64,000 nt of DNA from Branchiostoma floridae. Lineage: Eukaryota > Chordata > Leptocardii > Amphioxiformes > Branchiostomatidae. How positions within the stretch are numbered: the stretch's first letter is position 1; the number at the start of each line of letters is the position of its first letter. Below are positions 43,876 to 57,100 of the stretch, in pieces. The notes below the pieces were generated by a model. The model searched no databases. It saw nothing but the letters and a program-made list of their open reading frames with translations, and was not told the origin of the DNA. A program made the position numbers and the translations under genes. The stretch lies in assembly GCF_000003815.2 (NCBI RefSeq), contig NC_049997.1:6805134-6869133 (forward strand). The letters run 5' to 3'.

Positions 43876-45166
43876 AGGACACTCTACTATTGACATGGCA
43901 TTCTATGGAAGATGAACACAGTGTACAATCATGTATTACCAAAATAAATGTTAATGTGCATGTATTACTACAACTTTTCCTCAGTATTTTGTTTTCCTTT
44001 GTATCAAACTGGCAAAAATGATCTCTTACAGCATAATAAGCTAATACCTTCAATCTCCATTGATTTTAACTCTTTCAACAACACAATAATTGCAGAAAAC
44101 GCTTTGCCTGTACAACTCTTCAAGTATTCCTGTACAAATTTCATTAAATCACGAATTTAAACTACTCCACATATTTTGGCATATGCACCAAGGCCCCTTC
44201 CTTCCAAATTAACATAAAATAAACACCAAGGATTCACTTTTTTGTGTGTTCTAGTGGTAATTTTCCTACCCCAGATGAAATGGTATCCCCCAAGCTGATA
44301 CAAGTGAACATGACAAAATGGACTGTGCCATGCAGTAAGTAGGTAGGTTTTAAGTTTTGCAAAAATTTGGGACACCTATTGCTTGGATTTTAAATAGTCT
44401 AAATTCTGTTCAACATTTATGCTTTCTACAAGCAGTTTCTAGAAATGCTTTCCGTACCATTTTTTTCTTCATTTTTCCACATAGCAGAATACCTTGAGAT
44501 GATGAAACTGTTTTTGTTTTTTCCTTTTTAGTTATGTTGACAATGAGAGCAGAAATATCTTTACTGCAAATCTTGAAACATTTGGGGTGGTTTTGTTTTA
44601 CTGTTTTCACAACAATCTGTAAACCACATTGGCCTGAGTACCATCAGGATAGTAGTTTGGTCCTATGTTTGCTTCTTCTATCCGTCTTGGGAACTGTATA
44701 TTGAATGAATGAAGACCTTTATTGTACATACATACCCACTGGGTATATTTTCAAATTGTTTGGTGGTGACATTAATGCGTTAATGAGCCAATTAAGGAGT
44801 GGGTGCTAGAGCACTCGTTTGATACAGCAATCAGTAAACCATTTCAAGTTTCTTGGGTAGTAGAATCAAACATAGGAGCAAACTACTACCCAAATAGGAC
44901 CAATCAGTGTCCAAATTTGTCCAAATTCCAAAGTACCACAAAAAACGTGTTTTCCCTCCTACCAGGAAATAAAACCACCTCAAAAGAAATCAGATTTACA
45001 TCTATTTCTCTCTATTTCTGTGCCCTGCCAATCAAATAAACTGAATCTAAAGTTGATTTAGTAGAAGTGTACAGGAAGTTGATTGAATGAGTGATTCAAT
45101 AAACAGCAGATAAATAGAAAGGCTGCATGGTGTTGGGTAGATCTTCTTGCCATGGCGACGCTGGTC
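43876..45166. other. 3' flank or UTR of ArfGAP2/3
   Basis: No gene supported. A minus-strand AATAAA (TTTATT at about 44717) could end the ArfGAP2/3 transcript; another is near 43035. Confidence 0.4.
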
Positions 45167-48100
45167 TCAAGAACCGTACTTGTCCTGAAGAAAAACGGAT
45201 ACAAAACAGTCAGACATGAACAACACAAACTGGTGTCATACTTAGGCTCGAAATACTTATTTCTGCATACTCTGGCGCAGGTAGCGTTGAAAATTACCTG
45301 CACCAGAAAAATTTTACCTGCACCACTCTGAATTTAGGAACCATTGCTATTTTTTTTCTTTCACATGATCATAGCCTGCTCATCACATGATCATCACGTG
45401 ATCAGAACCTGCTTGTCTCATGATCATCACATGACTATCACATGATCAGAGCCTGTTTCCCACCTGTATGGTATTAACAACACCGTTGACTAGGGTGGCA
45501 ATTCTGGCCGAATAATGTTACTATCACATGATCATCACAATTAATCACATGATCAGAGCCTGCTTGTCACATGATCATCACATGATCAGATCCTGTTCAT
45601 CACATGATGATCACATGATCAGAGCCTTCTCATCTCATGATCATCACGCGATCCTAGCCTGTTCCTCACCTGTATGGTATTAACGACACCATTGACTAGA
45701 GTGGCAATTCTGGCAGCAGTTGACTTCACCCCCTCCTTGAGTTGGGATCATAATATTACTATCACATGATCATCACATGATCAGAGCCTTCTCATCACAT
45801 GATCATCACATGACTATCCCATGATCAGAGCCTGTTTGTCTCATGATCAGTCCTCACCTGTATGGTATTAACGACACCGTTGACTAGAGTGGCCATTCTG
45901 GCGGCAGTTGACTTCACCCCTCGAGTTGGGATCACAATGTTACTACATGTATCACATGATCAGAGCCTGCCATCACATGATCATCACATGACCAGACCAT
46001 GTTCCTCACCTGTATGGTATTAACGACACCGTTGACTAGAGTGGCCATTCTGGCGGCGGTGGATTTCACCCCCTCCTTGAGTTGGGACAGGTCTGGGCCG
46101 GCCATGTCTGCGGCGCTCCGTGACGACTGTCGTGGCCTGTCCTCACCAAACAGGTCTGCGCTGGAGATGGACTGATTCCCGCTGAACCGGTCCAATCGCT
46201 GCTGAACCTCAAACTGAAATGAGGAAAAGCATGAATCACTACAGGCCAGTAGAAACAGTCTCCTGGCTCCCGGGATTTGATTCCAAACCCGACAGCTTAC
46301 TAACCCAACCCCAACACCGCGACGCTATGTTTGACTGTAGACTATAAACTCTTCTCTACTTTGCTCTTGTTATTTTCTTCAGCCGGTAAGCGCCTACCCA
46401 TATAAATTGTTCATTGTCTAATCGGTCCAAGATCTGGTCCACTAATTCTTTTCAGGTTTTTTCTTTTGTACCGGTCAGACAAGAAAAAACGGTTTTGTAC
46501 CAGTACAGCCCTAAGTCAATTGCTCTATCACATTACAAATAATCGGCACTTTTTGACAACAAAGAGACAAGAGCCTACCTCTGGTTTCTCCCTCCCGAAG
46601 AACTGGTCTGAAGAGATGCTCTTGGCATTGGCAAACTTGGTCTGTGCCGCGTCAGTCTCGGAGTAGGACATTCCGACTGGCTCCTTCCTTCGGCTGGTCC
46701 TGGGAGGAAAATTTTTAAAATCAGAATAAGTAATCAATTCACAGGATACATCAATGAAGCTTAGACATCCAGGTGACAAGATATGTCAAATAGCGGTTAC
46801 TGAAGCAACTGGATATGATTTAGGAAATGGTCAGACAAAAACAATATTCAGATCCCAAATGGTTCAACTGTGTATTTCTTTGCAATATACATAATGCAAA
46901 ATGCTTCAGCATTTGATATCCAATATAATAGGCACTTGTGAGGCCCACTTTCCACAGAAGCAAATTAAAAAGGCACAATAAGCATGCAATATCTCTGTTC
47001 CTTTACAATGCATGTACATGTCTATCTGTGTATTGCTCAGCTCAATGTGCAAATCTTGGTGTGCACACCCCTACAGCCTGTCTTGTACACACCTCCCTCC
47101 ACCACTACATGCAGTGCATTACTTAAGCCCTTGTCACACAGTATTTGTGGATTGCCAGAACGTTGCCTGGCTGACAGAGGGTCACTCAGATTTTTTTTCT
47201 GAGAATCTACCACATACAATGTATGTAGACATTGACTGTTCCCTAAAAATTGCGCAAGAGAACACCAGGTCACCATGTATTACTTCCAGAAACATCATTA
47301 AGACCTGGCAAACTCGTCAGCTGATCAATTTTGCACTGTGTGACAGGGGCTTTATACCCAGCACCTCTGCGTTTTTGCAGGCTTTTTTGTGTATGGAGTG
47401 GTACCTTTCATCCAGTTCGGATTGCCACTCTTCTTGTGTCATGTCTTCTCTAGAATAGGTGGGTGATTGGTAGATGTAAGTCTTACAACTTGTATGTAGT
47501 TGTAGAACAGGGCTGTCTCAAGGTGAAAATTATTTTCTGCCCCACTGTTTTGGCAGCACACATGATCATTTTTGTTTGTAAATCTGACATTATTTCGTTA
47601 CACCAGTCATGAAGCTCAGATTTTTTGAGGATCAATTGTTTTCTGTTCCAACCAGCAATTTATTAGCCCCAAAATGGACGGAGGGGTCCTAGAGACAGCT
47701 CTGGTGTAGTATCTTATTTCTAAGAGTACTAGATTTACTCTACATGTGTTTTGTGTACGGTTTTGCATTACTCTCTAGCTGTAAGTGCAAGTCTAATTTT
47801 TTTTTCACAATCACATGGTTATCACATAATTTTTACAGTTATCACAATGATTTTCACATTGTTGGTATTACATGGTTATTACATGATTTTCAATTATCAC
47901 ATGATTTTTACATGGTTATCGATATCAATGGGAACTTTCAAAAGGTCTAAGGTCATAATTAGGCTTTTCTGTCAAGTTGAATCATTAACTTTATGCAGTC
48001 CTTCATAGAAAGAACCAAGGAAAAAAAATTCTAAGCTGTTTGTATCTAATGGTTTATCATAAGACAATAAGACTTAAGACATCATGAATGGAAAAATTAT

Positions 48101-51100
48101 ACCAACCTTTCCCTGGATGGGGCAAAGTCATCTTCCCTCTTCCTGTCTATCTTCTCCCACTTCAAATCACCCAGTCCGTCATCGCCATAGTTACCTCTGT
48201 CCCGGCCGCGGTCTCGGAACGGGTTGTCATTATATCTGTGGTGTTGAAGAAACTCTGGTGAGATACCATTCTAGTCGTTCTGGCCACTTTGTCAAAAACG
48301 TACTTGTCTAAGTAAGAAATAGCTGCTAAGCTAGACAGGGAAATTTCGAAAAAGCCATCATAACCCCTTCTCTACCCCTTTTTGGCGCTGTTTATGTTTA
48401 ATGATGCTTTTCTTACATACAAATGAATGAAATAAGACTCTTTGAATGAAAATTGCACACTATGAAAGAAAGAAAGATTTTATTGTTACTCACTTAGGGG
48501 GTCCGGAAGTGTAGCTGGATGCAAAGTCGTCGAAACTGTCAAAGTCGTCACGATCACGTTCCTTTCGTGAGGACGACACGGGCGTGACCTGGTCAATCAC
48601 CTTCATCTCTTGGACCGAGTGGGACACGCCACTGGAGGAAATCACATGATCATCACATGATCAGGGCATGAGCATCACATGGTCAGGGCATGAGCATCAC
48701 ATGGTCAGGGCATGTATGAGCATAATGCCATCACATTACATTCTGTTCTTTTCAGAGCCTGACTCACAGCCACTATATATACCTTGAGGAGGATTTGCTA
48801 AACCAGCCTGAGGTTTCTACTTTTGTGGGTGTGGCCAATAACCAGCGGTCAGCCAATCAGAGAACTGTCTAAATGATTTCTTTAGGTAAAACTGATTATC
48901 TGATTGGGTAACAGCTGGATAGAGTTCACAATCACAAAAAAGTTCCTTTATTTACTTCAGAGCAATTTGTTACAAACAATCACTGCATGGCTAATATTTG
49001 GGACAATTACACCAAAAAGCAGTTCCTCAAACAACTGGATATGATTATGGAAATGGTCAGACATTTCGTCAGTGACACTGAATTTGGGACAATTGTTTTT
49101 GGAACTGCAAACTGTTTCTACTCTACAAAATACTAAGGAATGACATAATCATCACAAGTTTTATATCATAATCTAATCAGGCACTCACCTCCTGGTCCCA
49201 GCTATCCCCATCCCTAGTCTCCGGCCTTCAGGTATAAGATGGCATATCTACACTAACACCTAGAGTAGACCCTCAATTTCAACAGACAACCTGCACTAGA
49301 AATAAGTGTGGTTTATCCATCACCTATCACAAAGAAGAAGAAGAAGAGTGCTCACCTCCTGGTCCCAGCCATCCCCATCCCTAGTCTCTCGGCCTTCAGG
49401 GATAAGGTGGCATACCAGGTATCTACACCAACACTTACAGTAGACCCCCAATTTCAACAGACAACCTTCTGTACCAGCAATACTAATAAGTGTGGCAGAT
49501 CCATCAACTGACACAAGGAAGAAGAAGAAGAGGGCTCACCTCCTAGTCCCAGCTATCCCCATCCCTAGTCTCTCGGCCTGCTTTGCCTTGCGGGGGTCCG
49601 ATGCCTTCAGCTTTTCCTCCTGCTGTTTCATGTTCTTACTCATGTTCATGTCTTGGTAGGCTAGGCGCATGGACTGGACCCTAATGTCATAGAAGAAGCA
49701 GAAATAGTGTTAAAGTTAGAATATTAGACACCAAGCAAGATTCAGAACTTAAACAGTGTCTCCTTCTGCTGTTTCATGTTCTTACTCATGTTCATGTCAG
49801 GGTTCTAGCTAGTGCATTTTAGCGTAGTGGGCCACTACGCTAAAATTTTTGACCACTACGCTAAAATAAGGGCCACTACGCTAATTTTTAACTAGTGTAG
49901 TGGTGCTTTGCTATCATTTGCTTGTTCAACAATGTCTAATCAATGTCTGAACAATGAAAAATGATGATATGCCACTCACAACTGACCCCAAAATCCTTCA
50001 AATTACATGTGATGTTAACAGAGTGCCAACTTTTAACTCTACATTTTCAAAATGACCCCCTTCCACACCAATCTCCTGATTGGTCGCTTCACTACCATGC
50101 CATTCCCACTACGCTAAAATAAAATCCTGGCTAGAACCCTGCATGTCTTGGTAGGCCAGGCGCATGGACTGGACCCTAAAATCACAGGAGAAGCAGTTAG
50201 ATAAACTCTACCTTTCAGAAATCGTCTTTAAATACAACACAGGGTATTTGGTATCACCCGAGGTATGGCCTGACCGCGGGTAGCATCGCTAGAGTTCCAA
50301 CCTACAGGAGGTCATGTCAGGCCAACTCGAGGAAACTTAACTTTATTGCAAAGAAGAGCATAAGACGCGACATCAATGCACATGGCTTCAACAACTTATT
50401 TCGTTGAATCAAACAAAAGTTAAACAGCTGTTTCAATTTTCAACAGCAGCGCACGCAAGCAGGTTACAATCATTTGAATTGAAGTATGGAGCCCTGGGTC
50501 ATACTGTAAAATATAGACTGTTTGAAACACCGATATTGGGATTTTATAGATATGGTTTATCCCACAATAGAAAATATCAAAGATTTGATACTTACATGGG
50601 GGTCTCTTTGCTCTCTTCTTTCTTGACCTGAGCATCCATCTCAGCTTTGAGCTTGTCCTGCTCCAAGGCTTGTTTCTCGATCGACTTGAAGTCCTTCTTG
50701 ACTTTCTGTGCACCCAGTCCTCCCTTCTTAGCTCCCAACTGGATAAAAACAACATCATCTTTGTTATCTATGAAAAGTACACAACACAACTAGTACTATG
50801 CTTTTTTAAAGAGTAACCAACTGTCCATATCATAACATCAAAAAGAATCCAGCTGGTCCACTGGTGCACTACTCTTCCATAGACCATTCATTATTGATTC
50901 ATTATGCTATTTATTGATTCCAATTGATTTTGCATTGTGCCAAGTCTCGCAGTCTTTAAGGTAGCAGAACACAGTATTAGTGGGCGAACCCCGGGGTGTA
51001 TGACGCGGGTACATAAAATAGTACGGATAAACTTGTTGAAGGAGAGGTAAAAAGCCTTATTTGAGGGGCAGCCAGATATAACCTGTGCTACGTGGTCACG

Positions 51101-54100
51101 GAAGGTGTCGACTCTGAGACTGCATGGTTTGGATTGTGAAAGTTTTCTATTTTGTGTATAAATGCGCCCCATTACGCAACTGCCTTTCTAGCGTGAGCCG
51201 GCTGCAGTTCTGTGATCTCCGCAGAGGGGCATTTCAAAGAGGGCGTGAGAAGACGATACGCCGACAGTATTTTTTTGTTTTTTAATATATTGTGGCTTGT
51301 ACCTTCAACTCAAACATATCCAATTTTGGTATTCCAAAAGTGCTCCCTACTATATTTTTCATTGCGTCGAAGCTAGTCACCTTGAGGCCCTTAACTATAG
51401 AAATCCCCATAGGCCGAAAACTGTGTTCTGCTACCTTCAATGTGTATTGTACACAACATCAGCAGGGTGCTGCCTTAATCATAAAAGATTTTACATACCC
51501 CAGATTTTGTTTTCTTGGCACTGGCTGGTTTCCTGGTGCCTATAGTGGGCTTGTGACTTTCTGAAGAGGGGAGAAAATAAAGGACTTAGTAAAGTATTTT
51601 CAAAACTAAATCATTGTAAAACATTTCTTTTGCAAAGCCATTCAGATGCTTGACAGAGCAAAGCTCATGAGGAGATTTGCAGCTCTATAGTGCACATTTT
51701 CTCATCAAGGGTAGTTAGAGCTACATGCAAGCAAGAATGATAGCATGGAAAAAGCACAAACTTAGTGTCTGAAAAAGAGAAAAACTGATCAGCAAATACT
51801 TCAAACCACTGGAACAAGAAAAATTTTAATCAGGCTTGCAATTGTTGGCACAAACCAATGCGAATAACGTTCTGAAAGAAACAGATTTGGCAAGCCAATA
51901 AAACAGTGGTTTATTTCAGCTCTCCAAATGCACTAGTACTGGGTTGTCCCTTAAAAGTACAGGGACAGTACATTTTTAATAGCAGGGATGGAGAGCAGTG
52001 TTAGTAAAGTATGATGCTGAAACTGCAAAACGAAATGTGAAAGGTGGATAGAAGCTAGAACAACAGTATCAATAGGCCAACATGAACACAAAAACAGATG
52101 CATACTGAGCAAAAAGTGTATACAATACTACAAACATTCTTTGGCTACATCCAGAACAGGTGGAGAAAAAATAAACAAAATAATCAGTTCCACCAGCAAG
52201 CAATACTTAAACATCTACAAACCACCCGACCCCCTCCAATGAAACCATTGCTTTGAAATATGATCACAAAGGAATCAAAACACGTTCTATCTCAACATCT
52301 GTGGTCCCATCTGATATATACTTGAGAGAAGCAAAAACAGTTTCTTTCCATAATTTGCATCAAACTGCATATAGACAGTTCCTTTTCGGTTTAAGTCTTT
52401 TGAAACTTTCTGCTTCTCCAACTCAAAGTTTAAGAGTTGAGATATGTAAAGGATTTTTAGACATCAAGGTAATCAAATACAGAATACACAGTCACTGACA
52501 AAAGATAGCGCTGAATCGTTTGACCATGTACAAAATGTATCCAGTTTCTTGCACATAAAAGCAAAGACGGGAACAATAGGGGGGAGGGTAGGTAGGGGGG
52601 TTTGCAGACATGCACTATTCAGGGTTCTAGCCAGGATTCTATTTTAGCGTAGGGGTAATGGTAAGGTAGCCAACAACCAATTAGACGGATGGTGTGGAAG
52701 GGGGGTCTTGGCCCTTCCACGGTGAGATTTTGAAAATGTAGAGTAAAAGTTTAAAACGTTGGCATGATAAGGGTACCAGTGAGGGGACTTACTGTAACTC
52801 TGTTGACATCACATGCAATTTGAAGGACTTTTGGTCAGTTTGGAGGGGCATATCATCATTTTTCATACATTATACTTGATTAGACATTTCAACAAGTAAA
52901 TGATAGCAAAGTACAACTACGCTAGTTGAAAATTAGCGCAGTGGTCCTCATTTAAGCATGGTGGTTGCAAATTATAGCGTAGTGGCCCGTTACGCTAAAA
53001 TGCACTAGCAAGAACCCTGCTATTCACACGGCTCACGGTGCGACCTGAGGCTAGCCTGTGTCCTGACAGCAGGGCTGCCTCTGGAGTTGGTGTCAGAGCT
53101 GCTAGAGGGCGCACATAAATGGTAACAGTGAGTGGAGGACTGAACCAAAAGCACAAACCTGCTGCAAAGCAATTCAGACTTGTAAGCAGGGCTGTATCCA
53201 GCTTTTAATTTTTTTTCTGTCCCACATATTGTAAAGGATGTTGTTGCTTTTTGTTGTTAATCTGTCATTTAAGCTTCGAAAATACATTTTAATCAATTTC
53301 GTGTCATATTTTTGGACAGACAGGATAAATTTTTTCTATTCCAACATGCAAATTTCCATTCCAGGTTGGAGGAATAGGTCTCAAAGACAACCCTGTAGGA
53401 TGCAGGGCTGTATCCAGCTTTTAATTTGAATTTTCCTGTCCCACTCTTTGCTAGGGAAGATGTGGAGTTTCTCTATAGCATGCCTTGGAAGGCAATAACC
53501 ATGAATAAATGTGTGGAGCATTGCAAAGGAAAGGGACATATGATTGGAATTTGGAAGCCTGTTAATTTTCAACACTAAATCAGTTACTTATGAAATATAC
53601 TTTCTGTTGTGAAGTCAAGATTATTGGACGAATGAGGTGAACTTTCTCATCCCAAGAAGCAAATTTCTAGTGTCCCGGCATGTCCTGGAGACAGCCCTGT
53701 CTGCATGTAAGACGACAGTAATTCACAGACACAAATGTGCAAAAAGAAGCAAATCTTCACACTGACACAGTTTCTATCAGTCTGTAAAAAAATACATTGT
53801 ATTCCTTTAAAACATAACACAGCTGTTTGTAACTAACCTGCAGTCAGCTTGGCTGCTGTAGGGGACATGCTCAGGGCTGCATGGACATCTGGTGCCCGTC
53901 CGTCCGCATCTTCTGCTTGTCCAAGAAAGACTATGGTTAGTGTGTTAATATACTAATTTCAAGTGTTGTAACAAATGATTGCTGAAGTTACATTTCTTGG
54001 CACAGTGAAAGATTATGCGCTCATCACAAAATGAATCGTCTTTCATTATGTTACTGCAGTTGTTTCATCCATGAACTCAAAAACAACGCGAACCCTCGAC

Positions 54101-57100
54101 TTAACTTGGGTGCCATCCTCTGCAGTAACCATTGGCTCAATCTTTTTGCCGACAAACATGGCTCCAAGACCATGTTTAGCCAGGGAAAAGATTTAGCCAG
54201 TGGTTACTACAGAGGATGGTAGCCAGCAGGGTTGTTATAAATCCACTAGCCCGATTGTCCTGGGCAAATGAAAGTAGTTCAGGCAAGTGAATTTTCTATG
54301 TACTTGCCTGATAGGACAAGTGAATTTTAGAAAACTTGTCCATCCCTGCCCAGGCTAACCATGAAAACATTTGGACAAGTGAGCAGTCATTACCTGATTC
54401 TTCTGCCTTCTTCCCATTGGTTGGCATCTGTATCGGAGTGGACAGGGCCGACCCAACCAGACTGGGGGCGGCGGGCGAGACGGGCGCCACTTTTGTCCCG
54501 TTCACGTGCTCGTCAAAAAAGTCGACCTCCTTGTGTTCAGGCGAGGTGGGCTCGTGCATGTGCCCGTGTGTGTCAATGTGGAGCTGTGGGGGACAGTTTG
54601 GTCAGACAAACAATGATTATTTTATGTCGATGTAGGTTAGACAAAACACATCCAGGTAATAAGATACACCAAAAAGTAGTAACTCAAGCAACTGGATATG
54701 GTTTTGGAAATGGTCAGACATTTCGGATAGAATCCACTATCCTTCGTCAGTGACATTGAAACGTCTGACCGTTTCCAAAACCATATCCAGTTGCTTGAGT
54801 AACTACTTTTTGGTGAATGATTATTGTACGTAATTATTGTCATTTCAATAAACATTTTGTGATAAAATGTAGTTTAGATGGGAAAGAGGTTGATCCTTGT
54901 GTTCAGGCGAAGTGCCCTGTGTCAATGTGGAGCTGTGGGGGACAGTTTGGTTGATCAATACGTAAATATTATAATTTCTACTCCTCTCGCCAATCTACCG
55001 AGTGACTGTCCAGTAGGTTCATGCTGGTTAAGTCACACGCCTTTATTCTTCCTGACACAAGATTTCTTTGGTCTACCATGGCCTGACTGCAATTTATCAG
55101 AATTAGGATTGTGCCAGTATTACAAGTATATCTATAAAATTTCTTACGACAAAAAAAAATCAAGGTATCACAACTTACATAATGTAGGTGTTGAGTCATT
55201 TCAACTTGAGAAGGATCAGAGTACTGATCGAAAGCTTGTTGGTAAGCACTTTATTTTGTGCATGGATATCTTAAAACTGTAACATAAGGTATCACACCTG
55301 TGTTCCATATTTCCTCATGGCGGCAGAAGCCAAGCCGTGTAACTTGTCCTTGTACAAGGTCGCGGCACGACTGTTGTACTTCATCTTGGCGTCGTTAGTC
55401 GTGCAGCCGTGTTGGCGAAAAAACTGCTCCTGTAAGTGTAAACATGATGTAAGAACGGTGAGGAAAGAACACTGTTACAGTAGATCTTTATTCTCGTACA
55501 GATACAAAAAACTTTGGAAACAAGAAAGACTTGCTAGAGTCTTAGAGAAACAAGAATAAGAGGAAGTACTGTAAATAGAACAAATAAAGATGTAATGTTC
55601 GCAATGGTTTTATTTTCACAGTGACTGCTTCACTGCAAACTTAAAACCGCCACCAAAATTTTTGGTCTATAGTCTACTGGCCTTCCCCCTTGTCTAAGCA
55701 CTACTGTACATCAGTATTGTCATGTATGTATTAGAGCACTATGTACCTAGCTTTTCAAACTGGCTGTCCTAAATAATGGCATCATCATTATCATTGGTTG
55801 GCATCGGTATTACAATCATGTGACTTAGTTGTATTGTTTTATATACAAACTTAAAACTGCTGCATACACTCCATTTTCCCACTACTGCAGATTTTAATCC
55901 CTGCAAACTTAAAGCCTTTTAGTTTACACTTATACATATAGCCGGCTGTACTTACAGCATGGGCATTCCCGCCCGCCTGCATACAGCGCAGCTGGTGCCA
56001 TGTCCAGTTTGTGTCCAGCTGAGTGGACCTGTGTGGGAGATAACACTGTCAATTACAAATGTAGTGATACAAGTATATACTTAACTAGCAGAACTTAAGT
56101 CTTAAAATTCATGATTGCAATGAAATGGACAATACTTTGGCAAGTAGACTCAAATTACTGCTGATGTAAAGTAGTCTTTACTTGTCGTTTGGCAATTGTT
56201 TGACAAAAGTCCAAGGAGGTAGTGTAATCCATATTACTTCAAAGTATTAGCAGTTACATTTTACAAGCTATCACATGTTATGATTATTGGTTGTACTTTT
56301 ATTAAGTTGATTTTTAAAACAAACAAAAAGTGAAAATGAAAATGTTTAGTTTCAAACTTTTTGACAAAGACATTTGCCATATGAATCACTGTTGGAAGGG
56401 TGTGGTCTGACTGATGAAGTGTTACAGTCAGCATTTGACCTTTGCAGAAAGACTACATGTACATTGTTTCTCCTCTACATAAACATGAATTTTCTTTTTC
56501 TTAGACTAATAGTTTTGGGCATACAGTTCATATGTGAGAACTGTGCAGTCATTAATTGAAGTAAATTGAACTTAATTTGTTTCTTATGTTCTTGAAAAAA
56601 GCCCCATCCACTCCAGGAAACCACACCATTCTGTTAGACATTCTGTCAATACTAGACTTATGCCTGTGTCAATGGGAAAAATTATCTAAGCAGCCACCAC
56701 AATGTGGTCATATTCTGTGGCCCGGGGTCCTTATGTACAGGTGGTGACTTGTATGTTTGACAGTCATGCTGTGTATTTAGCATGACTTTTGTACCATCAA
56801 ATTGGACAACAAATCCTGAACACTCTTTGTATAATTGGATTACAAGATGACGTCAAATGACTAACAACACAACCAGACTATGTTAACCCACCTGACAAAG
56901 GACAGATGCACACCCAGCGAGCGGTGAGTCGCTGAGCAGTCAATGCACAGGAAGACCCCATAGGTCACGGAACTCCATGTCGGGTTATTGGCTTGACAAT
57001 CAAAACATATCTGGACAACAACAAAAAATACACAGCCATGTGGATTACCTCTTAATAAAGTTCACATATACATGTAGAATGGACATGTACATTCATGATG

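Noticed and set aside
45370-45990. CRISPR or protein-binding operator array
   Set aside because: The alternating segments are copies of exon 13, not unique spacers.
47012-47458. 148-codon plus-strand ORF in ArfGAP2/3 intron 11
   Set aside because: Composition is not coding-like, with no motif and no splice context; overlapping ORFs of similar length exist in other frames.
54336-54753. Plus-strand ORFs across ArfGAP2/3 exon 5
   Set aside because: Antisense shadows of a coding exon; no splice or family support.
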